From Bergeyella_A cardium (lineage in GTDB: Bacteria > Bacteroidota > Bacteroidia > Flavobacteriales > Weeksellaceae), in the NCBI RefSeq assembly GCF_030012605.2, contig NZ_CP114055.2: a stretch of DNA of 64,000 nucleotides; one strand, 5' to 3'. Shown here piece after piece: positions 1 through 8,602 of the stretch (position 1 is the first letter of the stretch; each line of letters opens with the position of its first letter). The notes under the pieces are model-generated. The model saw only the letters and a program-made list of their open reading frames with translations, ran no database searches and was not told the origin of the DNA. A program made the position numbers and the translations under genes.

Positions 1-2
1 AT

Positions 3-161
3 CTTCTTTGGCTCAACCTGAGTGATAACCCGATAGAAGATATTTCTCCACTTGCAGAATTGCCTCAGTTATTGTCATTAAGCATTAATGGAGTTGAAAT
101 TTCTACAGCAGAATTAGCTTGGCTTAAACAAAAACTCCCTTCTACAGCTATTTATCATTAG
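3..161 (+). CDS. Leucine-rich-repeat protein, C-terminal end (partial)
   Basis: The gene enters from the left edge; only the last 52 codons are visible, ending in TAG. The reading starts LLWLNLSDNPIEDISPLAEL, the LxxLxLxxNxIxDIsPLaxL pattern of internalin/SDS22-type leucine-rich repeats. It ends in a Trp/Lys-rich cap and Tyr-His. LRR proteins of this kind bind other proteins; the partner is unknown. No T9SS sorting domain is present at this C-terminus, unlike the two LRR genes near 31-33 kb, so a cytoplasmic or differently anchored protein is likely. Confidence 0.7.
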   Translation, partial: LLWLNLSDNPIEDISPLAELPQLLSLSINGVEISTAELAWLKQKLPSTAIYH

Positions 162-210
162 GGAGTAGGAATACTAATCATCCAATATTGAACTAATAAA
201 AAATTATATT

Positions 211-816
211 ATGATTTTAAAAAACCTAAATTATCCGCTTAATTTTAAATTTAAGCTTACGACCCTTGCGAGTGACTTTAACATTACCGATAAAGACGGT
301 AATTATGTAGCTTATGTGAGACAGAAAATGTTTAAACTGAAAGAAGATGTTGTTATTTTCAGTGATCAGAAAAAGACCACGGAGCTTTTTAGAATAAAGG
401 CTGACCGATGGATGGATTTCAATGCCTGCTATGATATTATGGGACTGCCAGATAATAAAAAATATGGAAGGCTCGTGAGAAAAGGTGTGAAATCTCTCTG
501 GAAAGCTACTTACCAAATAGTAGATGAGAATGACCAGGAAAAATTCATAATAACAGAGGATAACGGTTGGGTGAAGGTCTGGGATAGTATTGTAGGAGAG
601 ATTCCGATTATTGGAATGTTCACAGGATATTTTCTAAACCCTTCGTATACGGCTCGAGACCTCTCTGGGAAAGAAGTATTCAGGCTTAAGAAAATGCCAT
701 CCTTTATTGGAAGACGATTCCAGCTCGATAGATTAGTAGATATTTCCGATGAAGATGAAAGCCTTATCGTGCTATCTTTTCTAATGATGGTGCTTCTTGA
801 AAAATCAAGAGGGTAA
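211..816 (+). CDS. LURP-one-related / scramblase-like protein
   Basis: This 201-residue protein resembles the LURP-one-related family (tubby C-terminal-like beta barrel). The visible pattern is alternating beta strands: a polar FKFKLTTLASDFNITDKDG start, repeated hydrophobic strands, a WVKVWDSIVGEIPIIGMFTGY segment near residue 120-142 and a last hydrophobic helix (LIVLSFLMMVLLEKS), which in the fold is buried in the barrel. Molecular function in bacteria is unknown. It stands alone after the LRR gene and is followed by a strong hairpin terminator. The family call rests on overall pattern; other conserved-hypothetical labels are possible. Confidence 0.6.
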   Translation: MILKNLNYPLNFKFKLTTLASDFNITDKDGNYVAYVRQKMFKLKEDVVIFSDQKKTTELFRIKADRWMDFNACYDIMGLPDNKKYGRLVRKGVKSLWKATYQIVDENDQEKFIITEDNGWVKVWDSIVGEIPIIGMFTGYFLNPSYTARDLSGKEVFRLKKMPSFIGRRFQLDRLVDISDEDESLIVLSFLMMVLLEKSRG

Positions 817-845
817 TCATTACTATCATTCTTTGAAAGAGAAAA

Positions 846-879
846 ACAGAGACCTGATACTAAGGTCTCTGTTTTTTTT
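846..879 (+). terminator. Rho-independent terminator
   Basis: A perfect 10-bp stem (846-855 with 863-872), a 7-nt loop and an eight-T run follow the LURP-one-like gene by 30 bases. Confidence 0.9.
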
Positions 880-935
880 ATATTTGAGTATGGGGGTGTT
901 AAATATATTTAACAGGGCATTTTATCTTTAAAAAA

Positions 936-1967
936 TTATTGCAGAATTTTCTCCCAGATTTTGAGAATATCAGCTTCTTCATTTTTTAGGCTGTAAGTTT
1001 CGAGGATAAAGTCAGATGCCATTTTACCCTTTTCTAGGATAGATTGAGGGTCGCTTTCGTACTTATGCATTAGCCTTTCTATATTTTTTGTAAAGCTGAT
1101 AATATCTCCTTCGGCTATTGGGTAGCTGAATTCCGCTTTTAAATATTCCTTACCTCCCTGCCCTTGATAACCGATAACAAAGCATCCGCACGCCATAGCT
1201 TCGGCAGGTGGTAGCCCGAAGCCTTCTCTATGGTTGAAGCTCAAAAATATCAGACTTTGTTTCATTATTTCTGCTACTTCTTTTTCAGACTTATTGTCTA
1301 TGCTCACCAGCTTCCAGCCTTTGGATGCTGCTCTTTGCCTTAAAATATTGATGACTTGAGTTACATCTTCGCTAAGTTTCCTCGGCATAAAGCAGATTTG
1401 CTTTTCCTTTTTATCAGAATAGTTGAATATATGATGATTAATCCCCAGTCTAATCCTATGGATTTCGGATTTTGGAAAGGCGTATTCTAAGTAGTTTTTG
1501 GAGTCTTCAGATACTGTGATAATTGTCTGAATGCTCTCCTGAGCACAGGTATTATTCCTGTTTATAGATGATGTATTGAAAGTATAATAGCAGTTTTGAT
1601 TAAAGATAATTTTCCTTACTTCTGGCTCTACAGAGTAAATAGCATTTCCATAGATTTCTGGGAAGACCAATATATCATTCTTACCTATTGTTTCACTCTG
1701 TCTTTTGAGCAGAGATAGTTTTATTTTTTTTGAAAAACTAAGTTTTTTTCCACTTAAAAAGTATTTTAGTAGTTTGAATAAAAATGGACTACTCTTTATA
1801 ACTGCACTTGATTGAAACCACTTTTCTTTTGTTTTCTTTTTATGAAGAACAAATGCTTGGTAGCCGTTCTTTTGCAGTATTTCTACCTGTCTATAAATTT
1901 GCTTTATACCGCCACTTGCAAACTTATTTTTGGGGCATACAAAGTATATCTTAGTGCTTTTCATCAT
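936..1967 (-). CDS. Glycosyltransferase, GT4-like
   Basis: This 343-residue protein probably transfers a sugar from a nucleotide donor during surface polysaccharide or LPS assembly at the inner face of the membrane. The second half carries the retaining GT-B donor signature EGFGLPPAEAMACG (about residues 247-260), with two Glu seven residues apart, then a Gly-rich CFVIGYQGQGG turn. The N-terminus KIYFVCPKNKFASGGIKQIY fits the acceptor-domain Gly loop. It overlaps the upstream glycosyltransferase-like gene by 17 bp, so the two are translated together. Donor and acceptor cannot be read from sequence. Confidence 0.8.
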   Translation of the reverse strand: MMKSTKIYFVCPKNKFASGGIKQIYRQVEILQKNGYQAFVLHKKKTKEKWFQSSAVIKSSPFLFKLLKYFLSGKKLSFSKKIKLSLLKRQSETIGKNDILVFPEIYGNAIYSVEPEVRKIIFNQNCYYTFNTSSINRNNTCAQESIQTIITVSEDSKNYLEYAFPKSEIHRIRLGINHHIFNYSDKKEKQICFMPRKLSEDVTQVINILRQRAASKGWKLVSIDNKSEKEVAEIMKQSLIFLSFNHREGFGLPPAEAMACGCFVIGYQGQGGKEYLKAEFSYPIAEGDIISFTKNIERLMHKYESDPQSILEKGKMASDFILETYSLKNEEADILKIWEKILQ

Positions 1968-2988
1968 TGGATAAAATATTTTTAATCCAGTTTTTAATAT
2001 GGTATTTCTTTTTGATATCCTTATCTATCTCCACATAATCTTCATAGAAGAATGAATCATCAATGTTTATATTATTAATGTCTTCAATTATGAAAATATT
2101 TTTAGGATGATAAAAATCGTAGTTTATAATATTTTTATTCGTCGTTATGAGTTTTTTCTTCAATCCTAAGGCTTCGTATGGGCGGAATGATAGCCCGACT
2201 TGATTGTTATGAGCAATGTCTAAAATAATCTTGCTGTCTAAATAGTATTTATACGATTCGTAAAAGGGGATAATGTGATCAATTATCTCTAACGGAGGCA
2301 GGATGTTTTCCTTTATTAAACCTCTGTCGTGAGTATAGATTTTTCCTTTTGATGATATGTCTTTCTTTCTAAAGTAATCAAATATGGCTAAGGTATCGCT
2401 AATTCTTTTATCATAGGTTGCAAGGTAGCAAACCATATTTTGAGAACCGATACTGTTATCTTCTGCAAAGTAAAAGTTCGTTATCTTTTTGAGGTTATAT
2501 TTCTCGCAATCAGAGCTATCGAAGCTGCAGCATCTGTCGAATTTTGTGATGTATTTTTCCTGACTTGGAATTTTTTCTATACTGTCCCAAAAAATCGCAA
2601 TAGAATATGCACATCGGGAGAGTATGTATTCTAAATCAGATGGGTGAACTGTGTCTGGTCTATTGATGAGTAATACATCAAAAGTTTGATTTGCAATGGT
2701 ATTTTTTATATAGTCTTTGGTCTTCTTGTGTTTTATATTTACACCCAAGAATAATTTAGAGAAGAAATTATAGACTCTCTCTCCGAAGTTTTTGTATTTA
2801 TACTTTTTTGTTGAGTTTAAGTGAAGTACTTCGTAGTTTGAGTAATTAATAAGCCCAGTATGCACAACTTCATTAAAACTGTAATAGTCAGGCGCTACGA
2901 ATAATAACTTTCCTTTTGGACTGTACAGAGCAGATGTTTTGGTATGAGAGCTGGGTTGAGTATTTATATTTTCTTTTTTTTCATTCAT
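1951..2988 (-). CDS. Glycosyltransferase-like polysaccharide biosynthesis protein
   Basis: The 345-residue protein has no textbook GT motif, but residues about 266-287 (GLSFRPYEALGLKKKLITTN) resemble the C-terminal RxxEALxxGxxLIT segment of GT-B transferases and CgeB-like proteins. It is flanked by two GT4 genes on the same strand, overlapping the downstream one by 17 bp and lying 35 bp after the upstream one. No signal peptide or membrane segment is seen. A role in building the same glycan is inferred from context; an alternative is a degenerate or non-catalytic transferase subunit. Confidence 0.6.
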   Translation of the reverse strand: MNEKKENINTQPSSHTKTSALYSPKGKLLFVAPDYYSFNEVVHTGLINYSNYEVLHLNSTKKYKYKNFGERVYNFFSKLFLGVNIKHKKTKDYIKNTIANQTFDVLLINRPDTVHPSDLEYILSRCAYSIAIFWDSIEKIPSQEKYITKFDRCCSFDSSDCEKYNLKKITNFYFAEDNSIGSQNMVCYLATYDKRISDTLAIFDYFRKKDISSKGKIYTHDRGLIKENILPPLEIIDHIIPFYESYKYYLDSKIILDIAHNNQVGLSFRPYEALGLKKKLITTNKNIINYDFYHPKNIFIIEDINNINIDDSFFYEDYVEIDKDIKKKYHIKNWIKNILSNDEKH

Positions 2989-3023
2989 AGTGTTAGTGTG
3001 AGTAATTGCAAAGATAGAATAAA

Positions 3024-4115
3024 TTATACAAGCTCTTGGTAAACTGATATTAGGTCTCTGGAGATTTGGTCATCATTAAATTTTTGTACAAAATCAAGGT
3101 TTTTTTCTATTTTAATCTTTCGATAGTCTGAATCATTCCAGAGAAAGAGAATTTTAGATCGTATATCTTCTATATCGAGAGGATTAATGTATGTAGAATA
3201 TTCCCCTCCAGCTTCTGGAAGACTACTTGTATTGCTTGTAATGACGGGGATATTTGAGTATAGAGCCTCGATAATAGGTATGCCAAAGCCCTCAAAGAGG
3301 CTTGGATAAATGAATAGGTTTGATAGCTGATAGACTGCCGCTAACTCTTTCATCGTGATGTGTTGTAAGTGGAGGAGTTTGATATTTAATCTTTGGGCTT
3401 CGTGCTGTACTTTTTTGAAATAGGAGGTAGGTCGTCCGACCGCAACGAGTGGTATCTCGGTTTTGTGGAGTGCTTGTACGACGGAAAGAAGGTTTTTCCT
3501 CTCTTCAATTGTCCCTACATTTAGTAAAAACTTTTCTGGAAGGGAAAATTTCTCCTTTATCTTTGCTAAATATTCTGATGGAAGTTTTTCCTTGAATGCT
3601 TGATGACAACCTTGATACACAACTCGGATTTTATCCTCTGGTACCTTTAAGAAGTCTATAATATCTTTTTGTGTCTGCTCTGAGATAGCGATAATGAGGT
3701 CTGCCGTTTTGGCAGCATATTTAAACTTTTGGAAATGGATTTTTCTATCAAAGAAAGAGTAGAGGGCTGGATAGCGAACGAATATTAAGTCGTGGATAGT
3801 AACTATCTTTTTAATTTTTTTCTGGTTCCAGCGCAGGGGAAGTTCTCCAGAGAGTCCGTGGAATATATCGGCATTTAGATTTTGTGCATCAATGCCCATA
3901 TTGAGCTGTCGACTGAAGAGACCTTTTGATATAGGAGTGAAACTTACTGAATCGAGAGATAGAATATCTGCTCCGCGTTTGTTTTTATCTTTTGCGAGAA
4001 GTACATATTTATTTTCAGGGTAGTTCTGAGCCATTATACGAATTAGATCCCGAGAATAATTGCCAAGACCTGATGTGTTATGGAAGAATCTCTTTGCATC
4101 GTAAGCTATTTTCAT
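3024..4115 (-). CDS. Glycosyltransferase family 4 (mannosyltransferase-like)
   Basis: This 363-residue GT-B enzyme is a confident GT4 member. The N-terminal domain begins MKIAYDAKRFFHNTSGLGNY, with the acceptor-side Gly-Leu-Gly-Asn-Tyr typical of WbaZ/WcaI-like mannosyltransferases. The donor domain shows LLNVGTIEERKNLLSVVQAL and SLFEGFGIPIIEAL, the EX7E motif, then TSNTSSLPEAGG. It is the first of three minus-strand transferase genes that form a likely operon. Its upstream region is an AT-rich 21-bp repeat array rather than a recognisable promoter. Confidence 0.87.
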   Translation of the reverse strand: MKIAYDAKRFFHNTSGLGNYSRDLIRIMAQNYPENKYVLLAKDKNKRGADILSLDSVSFTPISKGLFSRQLNMGIDAQNLNADIFHGLSGELPLRWNQKKIKKIVTIHDLIFVRYPALYSFFDRKIHFQKFKYAAKTADLIIAISEQTQKDIIDFLKVPEDKIRVVYQGCHQAFKEKLPSEYLAKIKEKFSLPEKFLLNVGTIEERKNLLSVVQALHKTEIPLVAVGRPTSYFKKVQHEAQRLNIKLLHLQHITMKELAAVYQLSNLFIYPSLFEGFGIPIIEALYSNIPVITSNTSSLPEAGGEYSTYINPLDIEDIRSKILFLWNDSDYRKIKIEKNLDFVQKFNDDQISRDLISVYQELV

Positions 4116-4137
4116 TGTTTTTCTATGTTTATATTAT

Positions 4138-4375
4138 GTGTGTTTTGTTGGATTTTTTATTTCACTTATTGGATATTTTATTTTACTTCTTAGAATTTTT
4201 ATTATATCTATAAGATTTTATAGTTCTCTCTTAGGGTTTTATTTTTCGTTTTATGGGTTTTCTATTATACTCTTTGTGGTTTATATTTTATATGATAGGA
4301 TTTTTAGTTTGTTTGTTGGATTTTTAACTTCACTCAATAGATAGTATGTTTCGCTTAATGGATATTATGCTTTGA
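4138..4375. repeat. Degenerate 21-bp tandem repeat array (TTGGAT type)
   Basis: About eleven AT-rich units repeat every 21 bp (occasionally 20-22). A TTGGAT-like core begins near 4148, 4169, 4190, 4211, 4232, 4253, 4274, 4296, 4316, 4337 and 4358. The units are diverged. The last ones run into the final codons of the polysaccharide deacetylase gene, which ends at 4355. The same core and period recur at 8.4-8.55 kb. Confidence 0.75.
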
Positions 4376-5143
4376 GGATTCGTTTTTAATTAAATCTCGA
4401 TAGAGTGCTGTTTTCCATCCTTTTTTATTAATGTGTATAAGGAGTTTTTCAAATTTTGCAATCATTTTATCGCCTGTATTTCTTTTGACATAGTGTGGGA
4501 AGTTGAATTCTTTATGGTGTAAGTTGGTGAACTCCCAAGGATGGAAGTAGAGGGTGGCATATCCTGTGCTTTTTATACACTGAGAAAGGAGGATATTGTA
4601 GATTATGAGAGGGAAATTATGGAATGATAGCCAGAATAGAGGGAATCTGAGAAGGCTAACGGCTGTAGGTATTTGCCAGAGGTCTTTTTCTTTATAGAAC
4701 CTCTTAGGGATATGACTTTTGTTGTATCTACCAGGCAGGATGGTAGGGTTCACTGAAGAGTTATAGAAATATCCTGCTTTTTTAACTTCTTCGGCAGGGA
4801 TATCTCGCATTCTGGGCATACGGAGCCCGAGTATGGGGGTGTGGAAGTCTTGTTCGAGGGTCTTTTTTGAAAGCTCGAGGTGAGGGATTTCAAAATCAGT
4901 GTGATAATAGGTATGTGAAGCGAGCTCGTGCCCTTCTGCAAGCAGTCTGTTAATAAGATCAGGGCAGTTTTGTGCAAATACAACGGTAGAGAAGAATGTT
5001 GCTTTTGCTTTGTGCTTTTGTAAAAGGTCGAGAATGGCAATTAAGCCTTTTCGGGAGGTTGATATTTGTCGGTCAAAGTCTATTTCGTAGCCATATTCTT
5101 TTGGCATATCAAATTCTTCGATATCAAAAGAGAGGTAAATCAT
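4355..5143 (-). CDS. Polysaccharide deacetylase (NodB/CE4 family)
   Basis: This 262-residue protein probably removes N-acetyl groups from a cell-surface glycan, in keeping with the neighbouring glycosyltransferases. CE4 motifs visible are FDIEEFD at the N-terminus (catalytic Asp pair), ATFF, SHTYYHTDF (metal His residues), LGLRMPRMR (motif 3 Arg) and LYFHPWEF (motif 5 His). I prefer the ATG at 5143 (MIYLSFDIEEF), which places the first motif at the usual distance; an in-frame TTG extends 14 codons further. No signal peptide is seen, so it may be cytoplasmic or membrane-associated. Its 3' end lies in a 21-bp repeat array. Confidence 0.85.
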   Translation of the reverse strand: MIYLSFDIEEFDMPKEYGYEIDFDRQISTSRKGLIAILDLLQKHKAKATFFSTVVFAQNCPDLINRLLAEGHELASHTYYHTDFEIPHLELSKKTLEQDFHTPILGLRMPRMRDIPAEEVKKAGYFYNSSVNPTILPGRYNKSHIPKRFYKEKDLWQIPTAVSLLRFPLFWLSFHNFPLIIYNILLSQCIKSTGYATLYFHPWEFTNLHHKEFNFPHYVKRNTGDKMIAKFEKLLIHINKKGWKTALYRDLIKNESSKHNIH

Positions 5144-5188
5144 TGGTTTAAAAGGTTGATAAATAGTTTTATAGTTTAAATACAATAT

Positions 5189-5225
5189 TGCTCTGCACAG
5201 ATTTTACAGATAAATGTGCAGAGCA
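5189..5225 (-). terminator. Hairpin, probable terminator
   Basis: A perfect 11-bp stem (5189-5199 with 5215-5225) and 15-nt loop lie 21 bases beyond the stop of the 232-residue gene. The following tract on the minus strand is only moderately T-rich. Confidence 0.65.
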
Positions 5226-5245
5226 TTTATTATGGACAGTAGATG

Positions 5246-5944
5246 CTATAGTAGAGGCGGAAAATCTTTTGATATGCTGGATTTATCTCGCTTTCTATCG
5301 GCTGCATTCATTTTTATAAGTATCTTAGAGATAGTGTATTCGTCTTTTTTATGAGTTCCTTTGTAAATAATTTTTCCTGCATCAGCAACTTCGCTTATAT
5401 AATTATAGAGATTTTTAAATACAGGCATTGCCTGGTGAGTTGTATTCTTAGATTTGTTCATTAATGAGTTTTGGAGGACATTGAGCCTTTCCAGTTCTGT
5501 TATTGAGAGGTTTAGCTTGTCTAGAAAGCCATCAGGCATATCTGTGAGCTTATCTTTATTGGCTACGAAATGAGGGAGAAACTCTCTAAGAGTCAATACG
5601 GAGCGTTCTATATTCTTTGCGCGGAGTTGTTTACTAATTTTTGTAAGCATTGAGGACTCTATTTTGGCTCTATCGGCATATTTTTTAAGAAATAGGAGCA
5701 AATCTTTGAGTTTTGTAGCCTCTTGGTAGAGCTGTTTAGTGGTTTCCTTTTGCTGGATACGGGTTGCGCTGATTGATGTAACCTTGCGGACTTCATCTAT
5801 AGCCTGCTTAAAGTTTGCCAGATAGCTTGCGTCCATTGTTTTAAAGGCAGTGGTGAAATCTGCGAGGTCTCGCTCGAAACTTACTACGATAAAATCTGCT
5901 AGTGCAGCGTAGTTTTCTTTTCTTAAATTGAGTTTGTAAGACAT
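5246..5944 (-). CDS. Conserved-looking hypothetical, helical
   Basis: I do not recognise this 232-residue protein. It lacks a signal peptide, membrane segment and cysteine motif. It is rich in Lys, Leu and Ala, with long predicted helices, for example residues 40-140 with many ELxxL and KxLL patterns, and a Pro-Pro-Leu-Leu end. The look is that of a soluble helical-bundle protein. It sits between a deacetylase and a glycosyltransferase, has its own downstream hairpin, and is separated from its upstream neighbour by 318 AT-rich bases, so it is probably transcribed alone. ATG at 5944 is the only sensible start. Confidence 0.6.
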   Translation of the reverse strand: MSYKLNLRKENYAALADFIVVSFERDLADFTTAFKTMDASYLANFKQAIDEVRKVTSISATRIQQKETTKQLYQEATKLKDLLLFLKKYADRAKIESSMLTKISKQLRAKNIERSVLTLREFLPHFVANKDKLTDMPDGFLDKLNLSITELERLNVLQNSLMNKSKNTTHQAMPVFKNLYNYISEVADAGKIIYKGTHKKDEYTISKILIKMNAADRKRDKSSISKDFPPLL

Positions 5945-6262
5945 AACTTTTTAATTTTTTTATATTAAACAATAAGATTTTTATGATGTGATAAAATTTT
6001 TGGTAAAATTAATATTATTTATTTATACTCCAAATAATTGATGAAGATTTTTTTTAATATTTTTATTTTCTCTCTTCGATGGGGTGAGTTTTTTAATGAA
6101 TAATTATTCTAATTCGGGCGATTCTATTATTACTTTATTAAGGGTTTTGTATAAAGCGATAATAAATTTGTTTTGTTTAATATCATTTTTTAGTAGTTTG
6201 ATATTTTATTTTTCTATTTGAATACGAGGCTTGTATGGTTTGATACTATAGTACGGTATTTA
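5945..6262. other. Gene-free AT-rich stretch with weak 21-bp periodicity
   Basis: No coding potential is evident. Between about 6155 and 6245, TTTGAT-like cores recur at 6155, 6176, 6197, 6217 and 6239, suggesting an eroded copy of the 21-bp array seen at 4.1 and 8.4 kb. An 8-bp inverted repeat (6246-6253 with 6261-6268, CTATAGTA) overlaps the stop codon of the downstream glycosyltransferase. No clear promoter for the gene at 5944 was found. Confidence 0.4.
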
Positions 6263-7201
6263 CTATAGATTATGCTCTTGTATAATGTATTCTGGGCGTA
6301 TTTTGGTTTGTTTAAAGACTTTTGCGAGGTATATCCCGAGTATTCCAAGTATAGAGAGCTGTATTCCACCGAAGAAAACGACTGTCATAATCAGTGATGC
6401 CCATCCTGAAATCTCGGTGCCACTTAGAAAAGCGTAAAGTACATAAGGTATATAGAGTAGGGAGAGTAGTGAGAAGATAAACCCGAGATATACAGCGAAG
6501 TATAGAGGTTTTACACTGAATGCGGTAGCTCCTGCGAGAGCAAGATTGAGCATTTTCTTTAATGTATATTTTGTTTCTCCAGAGTGGCGGGCTTGTGCAG
6601 TGTAGGGAATATAGATTTGATTAAAGCCTACCCAAGGTACAATGCCCCGAAGGAATGGTTCGCTTTCTTTCATTGATTTTATGATACTTACGACGGATTT
6701 ATCGAGGAGTCGGAAGTCTGCTGAGCCTTCTTTTATCTCTACATCTGAGATAAGATTAAGGAGTTTATAGAAATATTTTGATGTTTTATCTTTCTTTTTT
6801 GATATTTCGGCAGGGTAGGAGCGTAGTGTAGCGACTACTTGGTTTCCTTCTTCCCATTTTTGGAGTAGTGTAGGGATGAGATGGGGAGGATGCTGCATAT
6901 CGGCATCCATTGAGATGACTGCGTCGCCTGTTGCATAGTCAAGACCTGCTTTTACAGCCAGCTGATGCCCAAAATTGCGAGAGAAAGAGAGAAAGTGGAT
7001 GTTGGTATGCTCTGATGAAAGCTCTTGAAGGAGAGTTTTACTTCCATCGGAGCTTCCATCATCTACGAAAATGAATGAATGAGTGTATTTTTCTTTTAGC
7101 TCGCTCTCATTAAATACAGTTTTAATGGCTTGATAGAGAACTTTGATGTTATCTCTTTCATTATAGCAAGGAATAATGATTTGTATATGTTTCTTTTGCA
7201 T
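6263..7201 (-). CDS. Family 2 glycosyltransferase, DPM1/GtrB type
   Basis: The 312-residue protein likely moves a sugar from a nucleotide donor onto undecaprenyl phosphate. The N-terminal GT-A domain shows IIIPCYNERDNI, FVDDGSSDGS and DADMQHPP (the DXD metal site near residue 97). GtrB-like features follow: SADFRLLDKSVV, RHSGETKYTLKKML and two C-terminal membrane helices (about 232-256 and 268-292). It overlaps the start of the upstream membrane glycosyltransferase by one base pair, so the pair is coupled: GtrB-type enzymes make lipid-linked sugars used by polytopic GT-C transferases on the periplasmic side. Confidence 0.87.
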   Translation of the reverse strand: MQKKHIQIIIPCYNERDNIKVLYQAIKTVFNESELKEKYTHSFIFVDDGSSDGSKTLLQELSSEHTNIHFLSFSRNFGHQLAVKAGLDYATGDAVISMDADMQHPPHLIPTLLQKWEEGNQVVATLRSYPAEISKKKDKTSKYFYKLLNLISDVEIKEGSADFRLLDKSVVSIIKSMKESEPFLRGIVPWVGFNQIYIPYTAQARHSGETKYTLKKMLNLALAGATAFSVKPLYFAVYLGFIFSLLSLLYIPYVLYAFLSGTEISGWASLIMTVVFFGGIQLSILGILGIYLAKVFKQTKIRPEYIIQEHNL

Positions 7202-8370
7202 TATTCTATGGTTTTTAGGTTATATTTTATTTCCTCGTCTTTATAGTTTAGGGTAAGCATTTCGTATATAAGAGTAAGCCAGACGAGTGTAGGAGGTATG
7301 GCTCTTAATGAATAGTGAATGATATAGTTCTCCTTAATCGGTTTGAAGAGGTCGGTAGGAGAGAGAGAGGCTAGTATTGTCAGGATAAGGAGGATTAAGT
7401 TCCAGATTTTATATTTTGATGGAGAGACGGTGTGCCATAAGCCAATACCTACATAGGCGATAATATAGGTGCTGTTCTCCGTTCCTGTGCTGAAGAGACA
7501 AAGGAAGAGGCTAATGGATGATAAGACCATTAGTCTAAACTTTAAGCTACTGAATTGCTTATATCTAAGATAGGGAAGGAGGAATAATATAATTCCAGAG
7601 AGGATAACGAGCCCGTTGTTATTGTATATACCTGTTCGCTGGAGGAAACCGAGTAGGGATAAGTTCTGCAAGTTAAAGCTAATATCTGTATTCTGCTGGT
7701 TTTTCTCTTGCAATACTAAGAACCAGCCTTTATATTGCTCAATGACGAATTCTGGTGAGGAGATAAGCATTGGTAAGCAGAAGAGTAAGATAAACCAGAT
7801 GATGAGAGAGTAGATAAAGCGAAGTTTATCCTTTGCAAAGAAAAAGAATGCTAATCCTACAATTCCGTAGAGCTTTGTAAGTGTTCCGATAACGATAAAT
7901 AAGGTTGCCCAATGGCTTTTCCCCTTTTCGATAAAGATAAATGTAGCAATGAGCAAGCTAATAATACTCGGGTTAAACTGTTGCATACATACGGCAGTAT
8001 ACAAATCATGCGTGGATATGAGTATTATACCAAAGATTTGTTGTTTTGTGAGTGGGAGCTTCATTATTGCCCAAAGGAGTAGGAATGAATTTGTGATAAT
8101 CCAGAGTGATGCGCCAATTTTATCCTGTAATAAAGCAAATGGAGCGATAATCAACGAAAAGAATATGCCGTAATGATTAACATCAAAGTACTCTGAGGGA
8201 TATTCTTTGTATAGTCCAGTCTCGGATAGGGTATGCCAGAATACGCCTTTGAAGATAAGGTAATTGTTAAACTGACTCTTAATAAGGATATTCTGGATGA
8301 TACTTGCGAGCGTAAGTGATATCCATACGGTAGAGGCTATTATAATATTTTTAGAGTATTTCTCTTTCAT
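7201..8370 (-). CDS. Polytopic membrane glycosyltransferase, GT87/DUF2029-like
   Basis: This 389-residue integral membrane protein has about ten hydrophobic helices and short loops with conserved-looking acidic and aromatic positions (HTLSETGLYKEYPSEYFDVNHY in the first periplasmic loop, STHDLYTAVCMQQFNP near 120). That is the plan of GT-C enzymes using lipid-linked sugars, such as the alpha-mannosyltransferase GT87 group. It is translationally coupled to the GtrB-like GT2 enzyme, supporting a donor-maker/donor-user pair. No family-specific motif can be confirmed by eye, so an O-antigen ligase-like or generic DUF2029 label is the alternative. Confidence 0.7.
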   Translation of the reverse strand: MKEKYSKNIIIASTVWISLTLASIIQNILIKSQFNNYLIFKGVFWHTLSETGLYKEYPSEYFDVNHYGIFFSLIIAPFALLQDKIGASLWIITNSFLLLWAIMKLPLTKQQIFGIILISTHDLYTAVCMQQFNPSIISLLIATFIFIEKGKSHWATLFIVIGTLTKLYGIVGLAFFFFAKDKLRFIYSLIIWFILLFCLPMLISSPEFVIEQYKGWFLVLQEKNQQNTDISFNLQNLSLLGFLQRTGIYNNNGLVILSGIILFLLPYLRYKQFSSLKFRLMVLSSISLFLCLFSTGTENSTYIIAYVGIGLWHTVSPSKYKIWNLILLILTILASLSPTDLFKPIKENYIIHYSLRAIPPTLVWLTLIYEMLTLNYKDEEIKYNLKTIE

Positions 8371-8383
8371 TATATTCTGTTTT

Positions 8384-8550
8384 AGTCTTTGGATTATCTA
8401 TTATGCTTGTTGGATTTTGTTTTTCACTCTTTGGATTTTGATTTTTGATTTATGGATTTTATTGTTTGTTCTTCAGTGCTTCTATTTTGCTCTTTGGATG
8501 TTGTTATTTGCTCTTAGAGTTTTCTGTTTTAGTCTTTGGAGTGAGGTTTT
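8384..8550. repeat. 21-bp tandem repeat array (TTGGAT type)
   Basis: Eight units have exact 21-bp spacing; TTGGAT-like cores start at 8389, 8410, 8431, 8452, 8473, 8494, 8515 and 8536. Each unit appears built from three 7-bp blocks. It lies upstream of the GT87-like gene and beyond the dapD hairpin. It is better preserved than the array at 4.1-4.4 kb, with which it shares core and period. Confidence 0.85.
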
Positions 8551-8561
8551 TAATGTATAAG

Positions 8562-8593
8562 ATAAGGTTTAACCTTGTTAGATTAAACCTTAT
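8562..8593 (-). terminator. Hairpin after dapD
   Basis: A perfect 11-bp stem (8562-8572 with 8583-8593) lies just beyond the dapD stop. The T tract is weak, so terminator function is probable rather than certain. Confidence 0.6.
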
Positions 8594-8602
8594 ATCTTTT
8601 TC

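Noticed and set aside
4138..4344. Hydrophobic small protein over the 4.1-kb array
   Set aside because: Same artefact of a 21-bp period in AT-rich DNA.
6246..6268. Terminator for the GT2 gene
   Set aside because: The inverted repeat is AT-rich, overlaps the stop codon and lacks a T run on the minus strand.
8297..8560. Leu/Trp-rich heptad-repeat protein over the 8.4-kb array
   Set aside because: It only translates the 21-bp DNA repeat; it overlaps the start of the GT87-like gene and has no ribosome-binding site.
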